A stretch of 59,284 nucleotides of DNA from Streptomyces sp. A012304 (GTDB lineage: Bacteria > Actinomycetota > Actinomycetes > Streptomycetales > Streptomycetaceae), in contig NZ_BQUN01000188.1 in NCBI RefSeq assembly GCF_026008495.1, forward strand, positions 119,135-178,418, read 5' to 3'. Below, in pieces: positions 25,128-33,442 of this stretch. Numbering within the stretch: position 1 is the stretch's first letter; every line of letters starts with the position of its first letter. The notes under the pieces were generated by a model that searched no databases, was not told the DNA's origin, and worked only from the letters and a program-made list of their open reading frames with translations. The position numbers and the translations under genes are program-made.

Positions 25128-26339
25128 TCAGGGCTGTCCGTAGCCGTCCAGGAAGCGCCCGATCCGGCCCACCGCGTCCCGCAGGTCCGTCACGGTGGGA
25201 AGCGTCACCACCCGGAAGTGATCCGGTTCCGGCCAGTTGAAGCCGGTGCCCTGCACGACCATGATCTTCTCCTGGCGCAGCAGGTCCAGGACCATCCGCC
25301 GGTCGTCCTTGATCTTGAAGACGTTCGGATCCAGCCGCGGGAAGAGGTACAGCGCCCCCTTCGGCTTCACACAGGTCACGCCGGGGATCTGGGTCAGCAG
25401 CTCGTACGCCACGTCCCGCTGCTCACGCAGCCGCCCGCCCGGCAGCACCAGGTCGTTGATGGTCTGCCGCCCGCTCAGCGCGGCGACCACCCCGTGCTGA
25501 CCCGGCATGTTCGCGCACAGGCGCATGTTCGCCAGTATCGTCAGGCCCTCGATGTAGGAGTCGGCGTGTGCGCGCGGGCCCGAGATCGACATCCAGCCGA
25601 CCCGGTAGCCGGCCACCCGGTACGCCTTCGACATGCCGTTGAAGGTGAGGGTCAGCAGGTCCGGGGCGACCGAGGCGGTCGGGGTGTGCTGCGTGCCGTC
25701 GTAGAGGATCTTGTCGTAGATCTCGTCCGAGCAGACCAGCAGGTTGTGGCGGCGGGCGATGTCGGTCAGGCCCCGCACCATCGCCTCGTCGTACACCGCG
25801 CCCGTCGGGTTGTTCGGGTTGATGATGACGATCGCCTTGGTGCGGTCGGTGACCTTGCGCTCGACGTCCGCGAGGTCCGGCATCCAGTCGGACTGCTCGT
25901 CGCAGCGGTAGTGGACGGCCGTGCCGCCGGACAGGGACACCGCGGCCGTCCACAGGGGGTAGTCCGGCGCCGGGACGAGGACCTCGTCGCCGTCGTCCAG
26001 CAGGCCCTGCATCGCCATGACGATCAGCTCGGAGACGCCGTTGCCGATGAAGACGTGCTCGACGTCGGTCTCGATGCCCAGGGTCTGGTTGTGCATGACG
26101 ACCGCCCGGCGTGCGGCGAGCAGGCCCTTGGCGTCGCCGTAGCCGTGCGCCGAGGAGACGTTGCGGAGGATGTCCTCCAGGATCTCCGGCGGGCAGTCGA
26201 AGCCGAAGGCGGCCGGATTACCGGTGTTCAGCTTGAGGATGCGGTGGCCTGCCGCTTCCAGGCGCATCGCCTCCTCGAGAACCGGGCCCCGGATCTCGTA
26301 ACAGACGTTGGCGAGCTTGGTCGACTGGATCACCTGCAT
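25128..26339 (-). CDS. Alanine-synthesising aminotransferase (AlaA-like)
   Basis: Fold-I PLP aminotransferase of class I/II, 403 residues, most like the AlaA/YfbQ group that transfers an amino group between glutamate and pyruvate. Visible are the substrate loop LNTGNPAAFGF, the block INPNNPTGAVY, SDEIYDKILYDG, and the Schiff-base lysine in GMSKAYRVAGYR (Lys238), plus the C-terminal arginine block FRVVTLP. The ATG at 26339 is the usual AlaA start; a long frame reading upstream to 27725 is low-complexity and not coding. It is divergent from the next gene. Confidence 0.9.
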   Translation of the reverse strand: MQVIQSTKLANVCYEIRGPVLEEAMRLEAAGHRILKLNTGNPAAFGFDCPPEILEDILRNVSSAHGYGDAKGLLAARRAVVMHNQTLGIETDVEHVFIGNGVSELIVMAMQGLLDDGDEVLVPAPDYPLWTAAVSLSGGTAVHYRCDEQSDWMPDLADVERKVTDRTKAIVIINPNNPTGAVYDEAMVRGLTDIARRHNLLVCSDEIYDKILYDGTQHTPTASVAPDLLTLTFNGMSKAYRVAGYRVGWMSISGPRAHADSYIEGLTILANMRLCANMPGQHGVVAALSGRQTINDLVLPGGRLREQRDVAYELLTQIPGVTCVKPKGALYLFPRLDPNVFKIKDDRRMVLDLLRQEKIMVVQGTGFNWPEPDHFRVVTLPTVTDLRDAVGRIGRFLDGYGQP

Positions 26340-26450
26340 GCCAGGGAGCTTACGGGGCGGTAACGCTCCGCGGGGCGTGTTTTCCGCCACGCGAGACGGG
26401 ATGTTTGTCCCGGTATCACCCTCCGCTGTCCCAGCGGCCCCACCGGTATC

Positions 26451-26456
26451 TACAAT
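26451..26456 (+). promoter_or_regulatory. -10 element TACAAT, leaderless start
   Basis: TACAAT lies 8 bases before the ATG at 26465. Transcription should start at or next to the start codon, and there is no ribosome binding site, so the mRNA is probably leaderless. Confidence 0.5.
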
Positions 26457-26464
26457 CCGCGGCC

Positions 26465-27094
26465 ATGTCCAAGCCAGGTGAGAGCGGGATACCCCCGGTG
26501 CCGCCGAACGTGTACCTCCCGAACGCGGCGGACGCGCCGGCGTACGAGGAGTACGTCGACCCGGCCGTCGCGCACGGCTGGCAGAACGCGTACGACGAGA
26601 CGACCGAGCTGCCGCGGATCGCGCGGGCGTACGACCCGGGCGGGCCCGGCGGGCGGGCGGAGCGGCGGCGCGCCGCCCGCCGTCCCCGCCGGGTGGTCTT
26701 CGCCGTCGGCGCGACGGGTGCGGTGGCCGTGGCCGCGGTGGTCGCGGGGGTGGCCTTCTCCGGGCCGTCCGGGAAGACCGGCCCGCAGGGGACGCCGACG
26801 GGCGTGCGGTCGGCGCCCGTGGAGCCGGCCGGGCCCGCCGAGGGGGCGTCCGCGTCGGCGACTGGGCCCGGGACCGGGAACGCGGGCGCGGGTGCGACGC
26901 GGAGGGCGTCCGCCGGGGCGGGGACGGCGACCCCGTCGACCGGTGCCGGCGCGTCCTCGGAGCCCACGAGCCCGTCGTCGGCCGGGGCGACGCCGAGCTC
27001 CCCGTCCGCCGCCGCGACCTCCGACTCCGCCGTGGACTCCGACAAGGGCAACGGGAAGGGGCGTGGCCCCGGTGCGACCAAAGGACCGCGGTGA
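26465..27094 (+). CDS. Single-pass membrane protein with Ala/Ser/Pro/Gly-rich exterior
   Basis: A 209-residue protein. Residues 1-75 are cytoplasmic and hydrophilic (YLPNAADAPAYEEYVDPAVAHGW is the most ordered part), RRAARRPRR precedes a membrane segment near 80-98 (VVFAVGATGAVAVAAVVAGVAF), and the remaining 110 residues are a low-complexity Gly/Ala/Ser/Thr/Pro tail likely to span the cell wall. No enzyme motif is visible. The family is unknown to me. Confidence 0.7.
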   Translation: MSKPGESGIPPVPPNVYLPNAADAPAYEEYVDPAVAHGWQNAYDETTELPRIARAYDPGGPGGRAERRRAARRPRRVVFAVGATGAVAVAAVVAGVAFSGPSGKTGPQGTPTGVRSAPVEPAGPAEGASASATGPGTGNAGAGATRRASAGAGTATPSTGAGASSEPTSPSSAGATPSSPSAAATSDSAVDSDKGNGKGRGPGATKGPR

Positions 27095-27136
27095 CCGCTG
27101 GCGGCGGTGACCGGGGTGGCGGCTGAAAAGCGACCC

Positions 27137-27165
27137 TTGTTCTCTCCCCTCGCTGCACTAACAAT
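27137..27165 (+). promoter_or_regulatory. Probable promoter of the secreted protease
   Basis: TTGTTC (27137-27142) and AACAAT/TAACAA (27159-27165) are spaced 16-17 bp, about 70 bp upstream of the protease start. This is the best vegetative-type promoter match in this gap. Confidence 0.45.
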
Positions 27166-27233
27166 GCGCATGACAAATCAGTGGGACGGCCGGACGATCT
27201 CCGGTCGTCCTGTCGTAAGAGGGGACCCCCCAC

Positions 27234-28118
27234 ATGAGAAAGCCTCTCGTCGCCGCGCTCTTCGCCCTGGCGATCGCCGGAGCCGGCGCGGCGCCCGCGG
27301 TCGCGGCGCCCACGGCCTCGGCTCCCGTGACCGCGGAGCGGACCGGCGCGACGGCGGCGACCAAGGCGGACGCGCCCACGCTCCGGGCCGTCACCCTCGC
27401 CGGCACCGTGGCGCTCAGCAACTGCTCGGGCTCCGTCGTGCGCTTCCCCAACTCCCTGGACAGCGACCCCGCGCTGGTGCTCACCAACGGCCACTGCCTG
27501 GAGAGCGGCTTCCCGCAGCCCGGCGAGGTCATCGTCAACCGGGCCTCCAGCCGCACCTTCGGCCTGCTGAACTCCGCCGGCACCCGGGTCGCGACGCTGC
27601 GCGCCAGCAAGATCGCCTACGCGACGATGACCGACACGGACGCCGCGATCTACCAGCTCACCACCACGTACGCGACCATCCGCAACTCCTACGGCATCAG
27701 CGCGCTCACCGTCCAGGACACGCACCCCACCGCCGGCACCGCGATCACCGTCGCCTCCGGCTACTGGAAGCGGCTGTACAACTGCAACATCGACGGCTTC
27801 GTGTACCGCATGGAGGAGGGCGACTGGACCTGGAAGGACTCGGTCCGTTACACCTCCGCCTGCAACACCATCGGCGGCACCTCGGGCTCGCCCGTCGTCG
27901 ACCAGGCCACCGGCAAGGTCGTCGCCGTCAACAACACCGGCAACGAGGACGGCGAGTCCTGCACCGTGAACAACCCCTGCGAGATCGACGCGAGCGGCAA
28001 CGTCACCGTCCGCCAGGGCATCAACTACGCCCAGCAGACCTACCAGTTCCCCGCCTGCTTCACGACCCGCAACCAGCTGAACCTCAGCGCCGCCGGGTGC
28101 GTCCTGCCCAAGCCGTAA
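27234..28118 (+). CDS. Secreted trypsin-like serine protease
   Basis: A 294-residue exported S1-type protease. A Sec signal peptide spans about residues 1-25 (MRKPLVAALFALAIAGAGA, cleaved near APAVAAP). The catalytic triad reads His87 in TNGHC, Asp136 in TDTDAA and Ser219 in GGTSGSPV. Six or more cysteines outside the signal peptide suggest disulfides. A short propeptide of about 30 residues may precede the mature enzyme. Start ATG 27234 follows GAGGGGA-like sequence. It converges on the deacylase gene with four bases between stops. Confidence 0.9.
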   Translation: MRKPLVAALFALAIAGAGAAPAVAAPTASAPVTAERTGATAATKADAPTLRAVTLAGTVALSNCSGSVVRFPNSLDSDPALVLTNGHCLESGFPQPGEVIVNRASSRTFGLLNSAGTRVATLRASKIAYATMTDTDAAIYQLTTTYATIRNSYGISALTVQDTHPTAGTAITVASGYWKRLYNCNIDGFVYRMEEGDWTWKDSVRYTSACNTIGGTSGSPVVDQATGKVVAVNNTGNEDGESCTVNNPCEIDASGNVTVRQGINYAQQTYQFPACFTTRNQLNLSAAGCVLPKP

Positions 28119-28122
28119 GGGC

Positions 28123-29730
28123 TCAGGGCCTCCCGCGCACCGCCCGGCCCGCCAGGACGTCCGTCCGCCGCCCGTCCTCGATCACGAACCGGCCGTCGAC
28201 CAGGACGTACGGGATGCCGGTGGGCGGTGTGCGCGGGGCGGCGTAGGTGGAGCCCGCCGCGACCGTGCGCGGGTCGAAGAGGACCAGGTCGGCCCGGTGG
28301 CCCTCGCGGACCAGCCCGCGGTCCGGCAGACGCAGCCGGGCCGCCGGGCGCCCCGTGAGGTGGGCGACGCACTCCTCCAGCGACAGCACCCCCAGCTCCC
28401 GCACATACCGGCCGAGGTAGTGCGGGAAGGTGCCGTAGGCGCGCGGGTGGGGCTTGGCGCCCTGGAGGACGCCGTCCGAGCCGCCGGTGTGGACGCGGTG
28501 GCGCATGATCGCGCGGACGTTCTCCTCATGGCCCACGTGCTGGAGGATCGTCGGCGCCAGCCGGTCCGCGAGGAGCAGCCGGCGGGCCGTCGTCCAGGGG
28601 GTCTCGCCGCGCGAGCGCGCCGCCTGGGCGACCGTCAGACCGACGTACTCGCTCAGGGACGGGTCGCCCACGCCCGAGATCTCGATCGTGTCCCACTCGA
28701 CGGGCACCCCGTGGCAGCCGTCCGAGCCGGTCACCTCCAGGTGGTGGCGGACGCGCTCGGCGGTCCCGTCGTCGGCGAGGCGGCGCAGGACCTCCGCCGG
28801 GCCGCCCTCGCCGGCCCAGCTCGGCAGCAGCGCGACCAGAGTCGTGCACCCGGGGGTGTAGGGGTAGGTGTCGAGGGTGATGTCGGCGCCGGCGGCGAGG
28901 GCGTCGTCCAGCAGGGCGAGCAGCTCCGGCGCCCGGCCCTCGTTGACGCCGAAGTTCATGGTGGCGTGGGCCAGATGCAGGGCGCAGCCCGCCTCGCGGG
29001 TCACTGCCACCATCTCCGCGTAGGCCTCCAGCGCGCCGGCGCCGTAGGAGCGGTGGTGGGGGCAGTAGTAGCCGCCGTGCTCCGCCACCACCCGGCACAG
29101 CGCGGTGAGTTCGGCGTCCGGGGCGTACATGCCGGGGGTGTAGGTGAGCCCGGACGACATGCCGACGGCTCCCTGTGCCATGCCCTCCGCGACCGACTGC
29201 CGCATCCGGTCCAGCTCTTCGGGGGTGGCCTCGCGGTCCTCCCAGCCGACGACGAGCGCGCGGACCGTCCCCTGCGGGATCAGGTACGCGGCGTTGACCG
29301 CGACACCCCGGTCGAGCCGGTCCAGGTACTCGCCGACCGACCGCCAGTCGAAGTCGACGTCGTCGCCCGTGCCGTTCCATCCGGCGATCGCCCGGCGCAC
29401 CTCGTCGAGCGTGCGGTCGTCGACCGGCGCGTACGACAGGCCGTCCTGGCCGAGGACTTCGAGGGTCACGCCCTGCGCGGCCTTCGCGCTGTGGTCGGGA
29501 TCGCGCAGCAGGGCGAGATCGCTGTGCGCGTGCATGTCGATGAAACCGGGCGACAGCACGAGCCCCTCGGCGTCCAGCTCCCGCCTCGCCCTGGGGCGTT
29601 GGCAGCCCGCCGCGGCGGCCTCCTGGACGATCTGCGTGATCCGGCCGCCGTCGACCACCACATCCGCGCGGTACGACGGCCCGCCGCTGCCGTCGACGAC
29701 ATCCGCGTCCCGGACGACCAGCTCCTCCAC
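28123..29730 (-). CDS. N-acyl-D-amino-acid deacylase
   Basis: Amidohydrolase-superfamily enzyme (D-aminoacylase), 535 residues, hydrolysing N-acyl-D-amino acids to D-amino acids. The metal-site motif DMHAHSDL (about 65-72) follows the small beta-sandwich domain; QDGLSY, the SSGLTYTPG block, HHRSYG, HLAHA and the late Asp in HTGGSDG complete the TIM-barrel site. Start is GTG 29730 with AGGAGG five bases upstream. It lies nine bases after the PLP enzyme gene and is clearly co-transcribed with it. Confidence 0.92.
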   Translation of the reverse strand: MEELVVRDADVVDGSGGPSYRADVVVDGGRITQIVQEAAAAGCQRPRARRELDAEGLVLSPGFIDMHAHSDLALLRDPDHSAKAAQGVTLEVLGQDGLSYAPVDDRTLDEVRRAIAGWNGTGDDVDFDWRSVGEYLDRLDRGVAVNAAYLIPQGTVRALVVGWEDREATPEELDRMRQSVAEGMAQGAVGMSSGLTYTPGMYAPDAELTALCRVVAEHGGYYCPHHRSYGAGALEAYAEMVAVTREAGCALHLAHATMNFGVNEGRAPELLALLDDALAAGADITLDTYPYTPGCTTLVALLPSWAGEGGPAEVLRRLADDGTAERVRHHLEVTGSDGCHGVPVEWDTIEISGVGDPSLSEYVGLTVAQAARSRGETPWTTARRLLLADRLAPTILQHVGHEENVRAIMRHRVHTGGSDGVLQGAKPHPRAYGTFPHYLGRYVRELGVLSLEECVAHLTGRPAARLRLPDRGLVREGHRADLVLFDPRTVAAGSTYAAPRTPPTGIPYVLVDGRFVIEDGRRTDVLAGRAVRGRP

Positions 29731-29739
29731 GACCGCCTC

Positions 29740-31065
29740 CTAGAAGAACGTGCGGATGTAGTCGACGACCGTGCCGTCCGCCTCGGCCAGCGGGATCAGC
29801 GGCCACTTGTCGAAGGACGTGCAGGGGTGCGACAGGCCCAGACCCACCCAGTCGCCGACCTCCAGGTCCGCCTCGGGCCCGGTCCGCAGCCAGGCGTGCT
29901 GGTCGGACAGGGCGGTGACCGAGACACCGGTCGCCGGGCGTTCCGTGCCGCCCCGGCGGATCACCTGGGCGAACGGCAGGTCGAGGTCGTGGGCCGCGTC
30001 CCGCTTGCCCGCGTTGACGAACGCCTGCTCCGGCGACGGACGGGAGACCACCTGCGCCCACAGCCGGAACGCCGGCTCCAGCGCGCCCTCCTCGGGGACC
30101 CGGTTGAACGGGGTCAGCCTGCGGTAGTGGCCGTCGTCGTGCGAGACGTACGCGCCCGAGCGCAGCAGCTTCAGGACGGGGCGGGAGAGGTCGGGGATCC
30201 CGGCGAAGACGTCGGCGACCGCGTCGAACCAGGCGCTGCCGCCCGCGCTGACGACGATCTCCTCGATCTCCCCGGTCTCCCCGGTCGCCCCGCTCGCCCC
30301 GGTCTTCGCGAACCGGCCCGCCGCGTCGAAGTCGACGGCCAGCGCCACCAGCCGCCGCAGCCAGGCGTCCACTCGCTCCGGGGTCGCCTGCGGGACCTCG
30401 CCCTCGTAGCCCGCCACGCCCACCAGCCGCAGGGTGTCCACGGCCGCCACAGCGTCCGCGACCGCAGCGCATTCCTCCTCGGTGCGCACCCCGGTGCGGG
30501 CGCCCTCGCCGGCGGCCAGCTCGACCACCACCTCCAGCGGACGGGCCGCCCCGCGCAGGGCCGCGTCCATCAGCTCCACCCCGCGCACCGAGTCGACGTA
30601 ACAGATCAGGCGGAAGGCGGGGTCGGCGGCCAGCTCGGCGGCGATCCGGCGCAGCGCCGCCGGATCGACCAGCTCGTTGGCGAGGAAGATCCGCCGGAAC
30701 CCGAACGCCCGCGCCACCCACACCTGATGCGGCACGGCCAGGGTGATGCCCCACGCGCCGTGCTCGATCTGCCGCTGGAAGAGCCGCGGCGCCATGGAGG
30801 TCTTGCCGTGCGGGGCGAAGGCGAGGCCGTGCCGGGCCGCGTACGTCTCCATGAGTCTCAGGTTGTGCTCCAGCCGCTCGGCGGACAGGGCGAGCACGGG
30901 GGTCGCGAAGCCGTCGGTGAAGAGATTGCGGCGCTGGGCGGCCAGCTCACCGACGGTGAGGCCGTCGGCGTCCGGCGGGAGGCCCTTGAAACGGTGGTCG
31001 ACGCGTTCCTCGGCGAGTCGGGCGAGCGCTTCCGTCCCGCTGACGGTGACCGCATCCCGAGCCAT
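29740..31065 (-). CDS. Fold-III PLP enzyme, D-serine dehydratase/D-threonine aldolase-like
   Basis: A 441-residue member of the alanine-racemase-fold family that includes metal-dependent D-threonine aldolase and DSD1-type D-serine dehydratase, often annotated amino acid deaminase. The PLP lysine is in FAPHGKTSM (about residue 88), the phosphate-loop glycine region is VSAGGSAW, and the C-terminal beta-domain carries the metal-type residues of LSHPCTSFD. ATG 31065 has AGGAGG upstream. With the D-aminoacylase downstream and RidA nearby, a role in breaking down D-amino acids freed from N-acyl forms is likely; which amino acid is not visible. Confidence 0.88.
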   Translation of the reverse strand: MARDAVTVSGTEALARLAEERVDHRFKGLPPDADGLTVGELAAQRRNLFTDGFATPVLALSAERLEHNLRLMETYAARHGLAFAPHGKTSMAPRLFQRQIEHGAWGITLAVPHQVWVARAFGFRRIFLANELVDPAALRRIAAELAADPAFRLICYVDSVRGVELMDAALRGAARPLEVVVELAAGEGARTGVRTEEECAAVADAVAAVDTLRLVGVAGYEGEVPQATPERVDAWLRRLVALAVDFDAAGRFAKTGASGATGETGEIEEIVVSAGGSAWFDAVADVFAGIPDLSRPVLKLLRSGAYVSHDDGHYRRLTPFNRVPEEGALEPAFRLWAQVVSRPSPEQAFVNAGKRDAAHDLDLPFAQVIRRGGTERPATGVSVTALSDQHAWLRTGPEADLEVGDWVGLGLSHPCTSFDKWPLIPLAEADGTVVDYIRTFF

Positions 31066-31086
31066 ACGAGCCTCCTGACGTGAGGG

Positions 31087-31103
31087 GTTGCATCATCTGC
31101 AAC
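31087..31103. promoter_or_regulatory. IclR-type operator GTTGCA-5-TGCAAC
   Basis: Perfect 6-bp inverted repeat, 5-bp spacer, 22 bp upstream of the PLP enzyme start and in the divergent region to the kinase remnant and iclR. The GTTGCA/TGCAAC half-sites resemble known IclR-family operators. Control by the IclR protein encoded at 31615 is inference. Confidence 0.6.
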
Positions 31104-31202
31104 ACTCATTGCGTATGTCGCTTACCGCTGTCTAACATTTCCGCCGACGCGGGGTCAACGAAGGCCGCCGACCCCCGCACCAGCCTGGGAGCTACGACGA
31201 TC

Positions 31203-31618
31203 GTGACCGCCACCGGACCCCGCGACGCCCCCGATGTCGTGGATGTCGTCGCGCTCGGCGGGTCCATGGTCGCCTTCCTGCCCTCCCGGCCCGCCACGGG
31301 CGCCCACCGCCCGCCACGGCACCGGGTGTCTTCGAATCCGCGCCCCGGGTCACCGTCGTCGCGGCCACCGGCGCCGGAGACGCCTTCGCCGCCGGCTTCC
31401 TCTCCGCCACCCTGCGTGGACTGCCGGCACGGCAACGACTGCGGCACGGGCACCTCATGGCCGCCGCCGCCCTCACCGTCCCCGGCGACCTCGCCGCACC
31501 TGCGGCCCGCGACGCCGACCGCCTGGCCGCCCTCGACGCACCCGCGTGGGGGAGACTTCGACTCGGCCCCGGCTGGACGCAGTCCGGTCAGGCCCCGGAG
31601 GAGGTACCCACGCCATGA
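31203..31618 (+). pseudogene. PfkB-family sugar kinase remnant with internal deletion and frame change
   Basis: The start (GTG 31203, DVVDVVALGGSMVAFLPSRPA) matches the N-terminus of 2-keto-3-deoxygluconate-type kinases. The end, in another frame from 31328 (VFESAPRVTVVAATGAGDAF, then AAGFLSATLRGLPARQRLRHG), is the C-terminal catalytic block with GAGD. The roughly 200 residues between, including sugar-binding parts, are missing, and the two pieces are out of frame. GCCCGCCACGG occurs at 31289-31299 and again at 31309-31319, at the probable deletion junction. The remnant's stop still overlaps the iclR start as ATGA, as in an intact operon. Confidence 0.75.
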
Positions 31619-32376
31619 GCCAGACCGTCGACCGCGCGCTGAGCATCCTGCCGCTGCTCGCCGAGGGCCCCGCCGACCTCGGCCAGGTCGCCGACCGCCT
31701 CGGCGTGCACAAGTCCACCGCCCTGCGCCTCCTGCGCACCCTGCACGAGCACGGCCTGGTCTACCGCCAGTCCGACCAGCGCTACCGCCTGGGCGCCCGG
31801 CTCTTCGCCCTCGCCCAGGAGGCGATGGAGAACCTCGACGTCCGCGAGATCGCCCACCCCCACCTCGTACGCCTCAACGAGCGGTGCGGGCACACCGTCC
31901 ACCTCGCCGTGTACGAGGAGAACGAGGTGCTCTACATCGACAAGGTGGAGAGCCGCTACCCGGTACGGATGTACTCCCGGATCGGCAAGCCCGTCGCGAT
32001 CACCGTCGCCGCCGTCGCCAAGCTGCTCCTCGCCGACCTGCCCGAGGCCGAGCGCCGCGCCGTCGCCGAGAAGCTCGACTACCCCTTGTACACGGCCCGT
32101 TCCACTCCCGACGCCACCGCTTTCCTGCGGGAGTTGGACAAGGTCGGAGAACAGGGCTGGGCCACCGACCTCGGTGGCCACGAGGAGTCCGTCAACTGCG
32201 TCGCGGCCCCCATCCGCGGCGCCGACGGCCGGGTCGTCGCCGCGATGTCGGTGTCCGCGCCCAATGTCGTCGTCACCGCCGAGGAACTCCTCACCCTGCT
32301 CCCGCAGGTGCGCCGCACGGCGGACGCGATCAGCGGCGAGTACTCCGGAAGGACGCCAGTGAAGGACCACACATGA
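31615..32376 (+). CDS. IclR-family transcriptional regulator
   Basis: A 253-residue regulator: N-terminal winged helix (about 1-65: TVDRALSILPLLAEGP, LGQVADRLGVHKSTALRLLRTLHEHGL) and a GAF-like effector domain (about 75-250: HLAVYEENEVLYIDKVE, GWATDLGGHEESVNCVAAPIRG). Its ATG overlaps the kinase remnant stop, and its stop overlaps the ridA start (ATGA both times), so translation is coupled. It probably controls the divergent D-amino-acid genes through the operator at 31087-31103. The ligand is unknown. Confidence 0.92.
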   Translation: MSQTVDRALSILPLLAEGPADLGQVADRLGVHKSTALRLLRTLHEHGLVYRQSDQRYRLGARLFALAQEAMENLDVREIAHPHLVRLNERCGHTVHLAVYEENEVLYIDKVESRYPVRMYSRIGKPVAITVAAVAKLLLADLPEAERRAVAEKLDYPLYTARSTPDATAFLRELDKVGEQGWATDLGGHEESVNCVAAPIRGADGRVVAAMSVSAPNVVVTAEELLTLLPQVRRTADAISGEYSGRTPVKDHT

Positions 32377-32783
32377 CGGACAAGATCGCGCTCACCCCTA
32401 CGACCCACACCGCCCCGCCCGCGAAGTTCTCGCACGGCGTCAGGAAGGGCGACATCCTCCAGGTCGCCGGCCAGGTCGGCTTCCTGCCCGCCGAGGAGGG
32501 CAAGCCCCCCACGCCCGCCGGCCCCACCCTGCGCGAGCAGACCCTCCAGACCCTGGCCAACGTCAAGGCGATCCTCCAGGAGGGCGGCGCCACCTGGGAC
32601 GACGTCCTGATGATCCGCGTCTATCTGACCGACGTGGACCACTTCGCCGAGATGAACGACATCTACGACACCTACTTCGAGGAGCAGGGCCTCACCCAGC
32701 CGCCCGCCGCCCGCACCACGGTTTACGTCGGCCTCCCCGCCGGGCTCCTCATCGAGATCGACGCGCTCGCCGTCCTCGGCTGA
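32373..32783 (+). CDS. ridA: RidA-family enamine/imine deaminase
   Basis: A 136-residue YjgF/YER057c/UK114 protein, normally a trimer that hydrolyses reactive 2-aminoacrylate and related imines released by PLP dehydratases. The signature region PPAARTTVYVGLPAGLLIEID contains the carboxylate-binding arginine and the conserved Glu. It is coupled to iclR. Placement beside a D-serine-dehydratase-like gene fits removal of that enzyme's enamine product. It may instead belong to a less studied Rid subfamily. Confidence 0.9.
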   Translation: MTDKIALTPTTHTAPPAKFSHGVRKGDILQVAGQVGFLPAEEGKPPTPAGPTLREQTLQTLANVKAILQEGGATWDDVLMIRVYLTDVDHFAEMNDIYDTYFEEQGLTQPPAARTTVYVGLPAGLLIEIDALAVLG

Positions 32784-32853
32784 CGCCCTCCTGCCGTGTA
32801 GGCGTCTGATAACGAAGTTGGGGGCTGGCTGTGTGCGGCACAGGATCGTCGAC

Positions 32854-32859
32854 CATACT
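32854..32859 (+). promoter_or_regulatory. -10 element CATACT, probable leaderless start
   Basis: CATACT lies 7 bases before the GTG at 32867, with no ribosome binding site in between. It predicts a leaderless mRNA. Confidence 0.4.
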
Positions 32860-32866
32860 GCCCGCT

Positions 32867-33418
32867 GTGGAGCAGCGCATAGGTTCGAGCAGCCAGCCCC
32901 TGGAGGGCGCCGGATTCGACCCGGCATTCATCCCCGGGCTCACCTCGCCCGTGACCGCGGAACCGGAGGACGCGAAGGCCAAGGACCCGAAGGCGAAGGG
33001 TGCGAAGGCGGAGGACGACGAGGCGGTCGTGGCGGAGGACACCGGCTCCGGTGCCGAACCGGCCGACGCCGCCGCGGAGTCCTCGGAGTCCGAGGAGCCG
33101 GAGGAGCCCGCGGAGTCCGAGGAGACCCCCGACGGCCCCGTCTTCGAGGCCGCCGACCGCCGGGCGCGGATCGTCGCCGACGCGCGGGGCGTCCGCCTCC
33201 GCCTCGACGAGGAGGAGTGCGAGTTCCGCTGGGACGAGATCGGCGCGATCGAGACGGAGGCCCCGCGCTTCGGCAAGCGGTTCACCGTCACGGTGCACAC
33301 CCCTGACCGCCGCTGGTACCCGATCGAGATCGAGGCGACGGCCAGGGCGCGCTTCAAGGAGTGGGACGAGCAGCTGGACGCGGTGCTCGACGCCTACTTC
33401 GAAGAGGACGCCGACTGA
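32867..33418 (+). CDS. Acidic protein of unknown function with a C-terminal folded domain
   Basis: A 183-residue protein. Residues 1-25 are ordinary, about 28-90 form a strongly charged Ala/Lys/Glu/Asp/Ser/Pro-rich linker, and about 92-180 form a compact beta-rich domain (ARIVADARGVRLRLDEEECEFRWDEIGAIETE, then FTVTVHTPDRRWYPIEI) that resembles a PH-like fold. No signal peptide is present. GTG 32867 is preferred over the GTG at 32831 because of the promoter position. It converges on the carboxypeptidase gene. Confidence 0.65.
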   Translation: MEQRIGSSSQPLEGAGFDPAFIPGLTSPVTAEPEDAKAKDPKAKGAKAEDDEAVVAEDTGSGAEPADAAAESSESEEPEEPAESEETPDGPVFEAADRRARIVADARGVRLRLDEEECEFRWDEIGAIETEAPRFGKRFTVTVHTPDRRWYPIEIEATARARFKEWDEQLDAVLDAYFEEDAD

Positions 33419-33442
33419 CCGACTGCTCCGGCGCGGGCACCG

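Noticed and set aside
26340..27725. Upstream extension of the aminotransferase frame
   Set aside because: It encodes Arg/Ser/Pro-rich noise and runs antisense over two better genes; the enzyme starts at 26339.
28297..31083. 928-codon open frame on the plus strand opposite the D-aminoacylase and PLP genes
   Set aside because: It is low-complexity Arg/Gly/Ala/Val sequence, while the opposite strand has complete enzyme motifs and ribosome binding sites.
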